From positions 806,001 to 870,000 of the forward strand of contig JAWNZC010000285.1 in assembly GCA_035771165.1 (NCBI GenBank): a stretch of DNA of 64,000 bases, in the 5' to 3' direction. The translations under genes were made by a program, and so were the position numbers. Below, one piece after another: positions 55,901 through 64,000 of this stretch (position 1 is its first letter; each line of letters begins with the position of its first letter). The notes beneath the pieces are model-generated. The model did not search any database and had not been told where the DNA came from. It worked only from the letters and a program-made list of their open reading frames with translations. This DNA is from Paragorgia papillata (taxonomy: Eukaryota; Cnidaria; Anthozoa; Scleralcyonacea; Coralliidae).

Positions 55901-58900
55901 TAACTATATTTCACGACATAGCCTTTGGGGGAGAGATTTCGATGGCTTCGGTTATTTTTAACCGGCTTTCCTATATACGAAATTGAAGCTAAATCGATCT
56001 TCTTGCTGGCCCAAGAAAAATTAGAAGTGGCCCAGATCTGGTTCAAGAGTTGTTCGCTTTTAAAGCAAGAAGCCCAAACTGTCAATTACATCGCGCCGGA
56101 AAAAGAAATCTTTATTAATTGTAGTTGCCAGCATAGTCTTTGGGGGGAAAATTTCGATGGCTTCTGTTAACTTTTAACCAGCTTTCCTATATATCAAATT
56201 GAAGCTCATTCTATCCTCTTGCTGGCCCAAGAAAAATTAGAAGTGGCCCAGATCTGGTTCAAGAGTTATTCGCTTTTAAAGCGAGACGCCCAAACTGTCA
56301 ATTACACAGCGCGCTAAAAATAGAACAATTTATTATTTAATTCGTCGGGATAGTCTTGTGGGGAAAATTTCGAAGGGTTATTTTAATTTTAACCGGCTTT
56401 CCTATATACCAAAATGCAGCTCATTCTATCCTCTTTCTGGCCCAAGAAAAATTAGAAGTGGCCCAGATCTGGTTCAAGAGTTATTCGCTTTTAAAGTGAG
56501 ACGCCCAACCTGTCAATTACACAGCGCGCTAAAAATCGAAAACTTTATTAACTATATTTCACGACATAGCCTTTGGGGGAGAGATTTCGATGGCTTCGGT
56601 TATTTTTAACCGGCTTTCCTATATACGAAATTGAAGCTAAATCGATCTTCTTGCTGGCCCAAGAAAAATTAGAAGTGGCCCAGATCTGGTTCAAGAGTTG
56701 TTCGCTTTTAAAGCAAGAAGCCCAAACTGTCAATTACATCGCGCCGGAAACAGAAATCTTTATTAATTGTAGTTGCCAGCATAGTCTTTGGGGGAAAAAT
56801 TTCGATGGCTTCTGTTAACTTTAACCAGCTTTCCTATATATCAAATTGAAGCTCATTATATCGTCTTGCTGGCCCAAGAAAAATTAGAAGTGGCCCAGAT
56901 CTGGTTTAAGAGTTATTCGCATAAGCCAAAACTGTGAAGGTATCACCACATTCACTTGGGGGGAAAATTTCGATGCGTTCTTTTAATTTTAACCGGCTTT
57001 CCTATATATCAAAATGAAGCTCATTCTATCCTCTTGCTGGCCCAAGAAAAATTAGAAGTGGCCCAGATCTGGTTCAAGAGTTATTCGCTTTTAAAGCGAG
57101 ACGCCCAAACTGTCAATTGCACAGCGCGCTAAAAATAGAACACTTTATTATTAAATTCGTCGGGATAGTCTTGGGGAAAGATTTCGATGGCTTTTTTTAA
57201 TATTAACCGGCTTTCCTATATGTCAAATTGAAGCTCATTCTATCCTCTTGCTGGCCCAAGAAAAATTAGAAGTGGCCCAGATCTGGTTCAAGAGTTATTC
57301 GCTTTTAAAGTGAGACGCCCAACCTGTCAATTACACAGCGCGCTAAAAATAGAACACTTTATTAACTATATTTCACGACATAGCCTTTGGGGGAGAGATT
57401 TCGATGGCTTCGGTTATTTTTAACCGGCTTTCCTATATACGAAATTGAAGCTAAATCTATCTTCTTGCTGGCCCAAGAAAAATTAGAAGTGGCCCAGATT
57501 TGGTTCAAGAGTTGTTCGCTTTTAAAGCAAGAAGCCCAAACTGTCAATTACATCGCGCCGGAAACAGAAATCTTTATTAATTGTACTTGCCGACATAGTC
57601 TTTGGGGGGAAAATTTCGATGGCTTCTGTTAACTTTAACCAGCTTTGCTATATATGAAATTGAAGCTCATTATATCGTCTTGCTGGCCCAAGAAAAATTA
57701 GAAGTGGCCCAGATCTGGTTTAAGAGTTATTCGCAAACGCCGAAACTGTGAAGGTATCATCACATTCACTTGGGGAGAAAATTTCGATGGGTTCTTTTAA
57801 TTTTAACCGGCTTTCCGATATATCAAAATGAAGCTCATTCTATCCTCTTGCTGGCCCAAGAAAAATTAGAAGTGGCCCAGATCTGGTTCAAGAGTTATTT
57901 GCTTTTAAAGCGAGACGCCCAAACTGTCAATTACACAGCGCGCTAAAAATCGAAAACTTTATTAACTATATTTCACGACATAGCCTTTGGGGGAGAGATT
58001 TCGATGGCTTCGGTTATTTTTAACCGGCTTTCCTATATACGAAATTGAAGCTAAATCGATCTTCTTGCTGGCCCAAGAAAAATTAGAAGTGGCCCAGATC
58101 TGGTTCAAGAGTTGTTCGCTTTTAAAGCAAGAAGCCCAAACTGTCAATTACATCGCGCCGGAAACAGAAATCTTTATTAATTGTAGTTGCCAGCATAGTC
58201 TTTGGGGGGGAAATTTCGATGGCTTCTGTTAACTTTAACCAGCTTTCCTATATATCAAATTGAAGCTCATTATATCGTCTTGCTGGCCCAAGAAAAATTA
58301 GAAGTGGCCCAGATCTGGTTTAAGAGTTATTCGCATAAGCCAAAACTGTGGAGGTATCACCACATTCACTTGGGGGGGAAATTTCGATGCGTTCTTTTAA
58401 TTTTAACCGGCTTTCCTATATATCAAAATGAAGCTCATTCTATCCTCTTGCTGGCCCAAGAAAAATTAGAAGTGGCCCAGATCTGGTTCAAGAGTTATTC
58501 GCTTTTAAAGTGAGACGCCCAACCTGTCAATTACACAGCGCGCTTAAAATAGAACACTTTATTAACTATATTTCACGACATAGCCTTTGGGGGAGAGATT
58601 TCGATGGCTTCGGTTATTTTTAACCGGCTTTCCTATATACGAAATTGAAGCTAAATCGATCTTCTTGCTGGCCCAAGAAAAATTAGAAGTGGCCCAGATC
58701 TGGTTCAAGAGTTGTTCGCTTTTAAAGCAAGAAGCCCAAACTGTCAATTACATCGCGCCGGAAACAGAAATCTTTATTAATTGTAGTTGCCAGCATAGTC
58801 TTTGGGGGGGAAATTTCGATGGCTTCTGTTAACTTTAACCAGCTTTCCTATATATCAAATTGAAACTCATTATATCGTCTTGCTGGCCCAAGAAAAATTA

Positions 58901-61900
58901 GAAGTGGCCCAGATCTGGTTTAAGAGTTATTCGCATAAGCCAAAACTGTGGAGGTATCACCACATTCACTTGGGGGGGGAAATTTCGATGCGTTCTTTTA
59001 ATTTTAACCGGCTTTCCTATATATCAAAATGAAGCTCATTCTATCCTCTTGCTGGCCCAAGAAAAATTAGAAGTGGCCCAGATCTGGTTCAAGAGTTATT
59101 CGCTTTTAAAGCGAGACGCCCAAACTGTCAATTGCACAGCGCGCTAAAAATAGAACACTTTATTATTAAATTCGTCGGGATAGTCTTGGGGAAAGATTTC
59201 GATGGCTTTTTTTAATATTAACCGGCTTTCCTATATGTCAAATTGAAGCTCATTCTATCCTCTTGCTGGCCCAAGAAAAATTAGAAGTGGCCCAGATCTG
59301 GTTCAAGAGTTATTCGCTTTTAAAGTGAGACGCCCAACCTGTCAATTACACAGCGCGCTAAAAATCGAACACTTTATTAACTATATTTCACGACATAGCC
59401 TTTGGGGGAGAGATTTCGATGGCTTCGGTTATTTTTAACCGGCTTTCCTATATACGAAATTGAAGCTAAATCGATCTTCTTGCTGGCCCAAGAAAAATTA
59501 GAAGTGGCCCAGATCTGGTTCAAGAGTTATTCGCTTTTAAAGCGAGGCGCCCAAACTGTCAATTGCACAGCGCGCTAAAAATAGAACACTTTATTATTAA
59601 ATTCGTCGGGATAGTCTTGGGGAAAGATTTCGATGGCTTTTTTTAATATTAACCGGCTTTCCTATATGTCAAATTGAAGCTCATTCTATCCTCTTGCTGG
59701 CCCAAGAAAAATTAGAAGTGGCCCAGATCTGGTTCAAGAGTTATTCGCTTTTAAAGTGAGACGCCCAACCTGTCAATTACACAGCGCGCTTAAAATAGAA
59801 CACTTTATTAACTATATTTCACGACATAGCCTTTGGGGGAGAGATTTCGATGGCTTCGGTTATTTTTAACCGGCTTTCCTATATACGAAATTGAAGCTAA
59901 ATCGATCTTCTTGCTGGCCCAAGAAAAATTAGAAGTGGCCCAGATCTGGTTCAAGAGTTATTCGCTTTTAAAGCGAGACGCCCAAACTGTCAATTGCACA
60001 GCGCGCTAAAAATAGAACACTTTATTATTAAATTCGTCGGGATAGTCTTGGGGAAAGATTTCGATGGTTTTTTTTAATATTAACCGGCTTTCCTATATGT
60101 CAAATTGAAGCTCATTCTATCCTCTTGCTGGCCCAAGAAAAATTAGAAGTGGCCCAGATCTGGTTCAAGAGTTATTCGCTTTTAAAGTGAGACGCCCAAC
60201 CTGTCAATTACACAGCGCGCTTAAAATAGAACACTTTATTAACTATATTTCACGACATAGCCTTTGGGGGAGAGATTTCGATGGCTTCGGTTATTTTTAA
60301 CCGGCTTTCCTATATACGAAATTGAAGCTAAATCGATCTTCTTGCTGGCCCAAGAAAAATTAGAAGTGGCCCAGATCTGGTTCAAGAGTTGTTCGCTTTT
60401 AAAGCAAGAAGCCCAAACTGTCAATTACATCGCGCCGGAAACAGAAATCTTTATTAATTGTAGTTGCCAGCATAGTCTTTGGGGGGAAAATTTCGATGGC
60501 TTCTGTTAACTTTAACCAGCTTTCCTATATATCAAATTGAAGCTCATTATATCGTCTTGCTGGCCCAAGAAAAATTAGAAGTGGCCCAGATCTGGTTTAT
60601 GAGTTATTCGCATAAGCCAAAACTGTGAAGGTATCACGACATTCACTTGGGGGGAAAATTTCGATGCGTTCTTTTAATTTTAACCGGCTTTCCTATATAT
60701 CAAAATGAAGCTCATTCTATCCTCTTGCTGGCCCAAGAAAAATTAGAAGTGGCCCAGATCTGGTTCAAGAGTTATTCGCTTTTAAAGCGAGACGCCCAAA
60801 CTGTCAATTACACAGCGCGCTAAAAATAGAACACTTTATTATTTAATTCGTCGGGATAGTCTTGGGGGAAAATTTCGAAGGGTTATTTTAATTTTAACCG
60901 GCTTTCCTATATACCAAAATGAAGCTCATTCTATCCTCTTTCTGGCCCAAGAAAAATTAGAAGTGGCCCAGATCTGGTTCAAGAGTTATTCGCTTTTAAA
61001 GTGAGACGCCCAACCTGTCAATTACACAGCGCGCTAAAAATCGAAAACTTTATTAACTATATTTCACGACATAGCCTTTGGGGGAGAGATTTCGATGGCT
61101 TCGGTTATTTTTAACCGGCTTTCCTATATACGAAATTGAAGCTAAATCGATCTTCTTGCTGGCCCAAGAAAAATTAGAGGTGGCCCAGATCTGGTTCAAG
61201 AGTTGTTCGCTTTTAAAGCAAGAAGCCCAAACTGTCAATTACATCGCGCCGGAAACAGAAATCTTTATTAATTGTAGTTGCCAGCATAGTCTTTGGGGGA
61301 ATTTCGATGGCTTCTGTTAACTTTAACCAGCTTTCCTATATATCAAATTGAAGCTCATTATATCGTCTTGCTGGCCCAAGAAAAATTAGAAGTGGCCCAG
61401 ATCTGGTTTAAGAGTTATTCGCATAAGCCAAAACTGTGAAGGTATCACCACATTCACTTGGGGGGGAAATTTCGATGCGTTCTTTTAATTTTAACCGGCT
61501 TTCCTATATATCAAAATGAAGCTCATTCTATCCTCTTGCTGGCCCAAGAAAAATTAGAAGTGGCCCAGATCTGGTTCAAGAGTTATTCGCTTTTAAAGCG
61601 AGACGCCCAAACTGTCAATTGCACAGCGCGCTAAAAATAGAACACTTTATTATTAAATTCGTCGGGATAGTCTTGGGGAAAGATTTCGATGGCTTTTTTT
61701 AATATTAACCGGCTTTCCTATATGTCAAATTGAAGCTCATTCTATCCTCTTGCTGGCCCAAGAAAAATTAGAAGTGGCCCAGATCTGGTTCAAGAGTTAT
61801 TCGCTTTTAAAGTGAGACGCCCAACCTGTCAATTACACAGCGCGCTAAAAATCGAACACTTTATTAACTATATTTCACGACATAGCCTTTGGGGGAGAGA

Positions 61901-64000
61901 TTTCGATGGCTTCGGTTATTTTTAACCGGCTTTCCTATATACGAAATTGAAGCTAAATCGATCTTCTTGCTGGCCCAAGAAAAATTAGAAGTGGCCCAGA
62001 TCTGGTTCAAGAGTTGTTCGCTTTTAAAGCAAGAAGCCCAAACTGTCAATTACATCGCGCCGGAAACAGAAATCTTTATTAATTGTAGTTGCCAGCATAG
62101 TCTTTGGGGGGAAAATTTCATTGGCTTCTGTTAACTTTAACCAGCTTTCCTATATATCAAATTGAAGCTCATTATATCGTCTTGCTGGCCCAAGAAAAAT
62201 TAGAAGTGGCCCAGATCTGGTTTAAGAGTTATTCGCATAAGCCAAAACTGTGAAGGTATCACCACATTCACTTGGGGGGAAAATTTCGATGCGTTCTTTT
62301 AATTTTAACCGGCTTTCCTATATATCAAAATGAAGCTCATTCTATCCTCTTTCTGGCCCAAGAAAAATTAGAAGTGGCCCAGATCTGGTTCAAGAGTTAT
62401 TCGCTTTTAAAGCGAGACGCCCAACCTGTCAATTACACAGCGCGCTAAAAATAGAACACTTTATTAACTATATTTCACGACATAGCCTTTGGGGGAGAGA
62501 TTTCGATGGCTTCGGTTATTTTTAACCGGCTTTCCTATATACGAAATTGAAGCTAAATCGATCTTCTTGCTGGCCCAAGAAAAATTAGAAGTGGCCCAGA
62601 TCTGGTTCAAGAGTTGTTCGCTTTTAAAGCAAGAAGCCCAAACTGTCAATTACATCGCGCCGGAAACAGAAATCTTTATTAATTGTAGTTGCCAGCATAG
62701 TCTTTCGGGGGAAAATTTCGATGGCTTCTGTTAACTTTAACCAGCTTTCCTATATATCAAATTGAAGCTCATTATATCGTCTTGCTGGCCCAAGAAAAAT
62801 TAGAAGTGGCCCAGATCTGGTTCAAGAGTTATTCGCTTTTAAAGCGCGACGCCCAAACTGTCAATTACACAGCGCGCTAAAAATAGAACACTTTATTATT
62901 TAATTCGTCGGGATAGTCTTGCGGGGAAAATTTCGAAGGGTTATTTTAATTTTAACCGGCTTTCCTATATACCAAAATGAAGCTCATTCTATCCTCTTTC
63001 TGGCCCAAGAAAAATTAGAAGTGGCCCAGATCTGGTTCAAGAGTTATTCGCTTTTAAAGTGAGACGCCCAAACCTGTCAATTACACAGCGCGCTAAAAAT
63101 CGAAAACTTTATTAACTATATTTCACGACATAGCCTTTGGGGGAGAGATTTCGATGGCTTCGGTTATTTTTAACCGGCTTTCCTATATACGAAATTGAAG
63201 CTAAATCGATCTTCTTGCTGGCCCAAGAAAAATTAGAAGTGGCCCAGATCTGGTTCAAGAGTTGTTCGCTTTTAAAGCAAGAAGCCCAAACTGTCAATTA
63301 CATCGCGCCGGAAACAGAAATCTTTATTAATTGTAGTTGCCAGCATAGTCTTTGGGGGGAAAATTTCGATGGCTTCTGTTAACTTTAACCAGCTTTCCTA
63401 TATATCAAATTGAAGCTCATTATATCGTCTTGCTGGCCCAAGAAAAATTAGAAGTGGCCCAGATCTGGTTTAAGAGTTATTCGCATAAGCCAAAACTGTG
63501 AAGGTATCACCACATTCACTTGGGGGGAAAATTTCGATGCGTTCTTTTAATTTTAACCGGCTTTCCTATATATCAAAATGAAGCTCATTCTATCCTCTTG
63601 CTGGCCCAAGAAAAAATTAGAAGTGGCCCAGATCTGGTTCAAGAGTTATTCGCTTTTAAAGCGAGACGCCCAAACTGTCAATTACACAGCGCGCTAAAAA
63701 TAGAACACTTTATTATTTAATTCGTCGGGATAGTCTTGCGGGGAAAATTTCGAAGGGTTATTTTAATTTTAACCGGCTTTCCTATATACCAAAATGAAGC
63801 TCATTCTATCCTCTTTCTGGCCCAAGAAAAATTAGAAGTGGCCCAGATCTGGTTCAAGAGTTATTCGCTTTTAAAGTGAGACGCCCAACCTGTCAATTAC
63901 ACAGCGCGCTAAAAATCGAAAACTTTATTAACTATATTTCACGACATAGCCTTTGGGGGAGAGATTTCGATGGCTTCGGTTATTTTTAACCGGCTTTCCT
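40905..64000. repeat. 23 kb satellite array, ~814-bp four-monomer higher-order repeat
   Basis: Four monomer types (M1 ~214, M2 ~214, M3 ~170, M4 ~215 bp) alternate as a typical 814-bp unit. Examples start at 42351, 43165, 44814, 45628, 49272, 53649 and 57387 (M2 start). 600-bp units lacking M1 and 647-bp hybrids also occur. Every monomer shares TTGCTGGCCCAAGAAAAATT followed by AGAAGTGGCCCAGAT. The first few monomers (40905-42125) are most divergent. The array runs off the right edge. Short open frames on both strands (81 and 61 codons) follow the repeat and are not independent genes. Centromeric or heterochromatic satellite is the likeliest role, inferred from size and organisation. Confidence 0.95.

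Noticed and set aside
42351..63382. Repeated 81- and 114-codon plus-strand and 61-codon minus-strand open frames
   Set aside because: They recur with the satellite period, overlap on both strands and follow monomer boundaries; indels between monomers are not frame-preserving. They are by-products of the repeat.

Overview
The window is repeat-dominated, AT-rich animal nuclear DNA. GT-AG introns, Penelope-like, Jockey/CR1-type, gypsy, copia, Harbinger and hAT-related elements, foldback MITEs and a 23 kb satellite all point to an aquatic invertebrate, most likely a cnidarian. That placement is an inference from element style, not from a marker gene. No bacterial-type operon, rRNA or convincing tRNA is present.

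Layout: 1-750 is the end of a broken hAT-related gene. 4033-6079 is a dead LINE. 6268-15440 is a nest of Penelope-like elements (PLEs): copy A (-), split by a 3.56 kb degenerate Harbinger element; copies B and C (+) in tandem; and a divergent copy D (-). These PLEs carry hammerhead ribozyme (HHR) motifs at the ORF end. A 104-bp satellite follows (15523-19012), fused to one more PLE/HHR end. 19934-29740 (-) holds a multi-exon TNP2/DUF4218 transposase-like gene. It has several frameshifts, a nest of MITEs in one intron, and a gypsy-type LTR element in its first exon. 29879-33696 (+) holds a five-exon SAM-domain gene, head-to-head with the previous one. 34142-37946 is a copia element with a perfect 5-bp target duplication and an internal 222-bp inversion. 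39520-40118 is a second minisatellite/PLE-end composite. It abuts a 277-bp tandem repeat carrying two canonical type I hammerheads (retrozyme-like), and from about 40.9 kb to the end lies a satellite with an ~814-bp, four-monomer higher-order repeat.

The most notable theme is self-cleaving RNA. PLE ends B and D show compensatory changes in all three hammerhead stems. The same PLE end has been captured by two minisatellite composites. The 277-bp repeat looks like a dimeric genomic copy of a small circular-RNA retroelement. All ribozyme, splice and domain calls were made by eye; no search, fold or cleavage assay was run.
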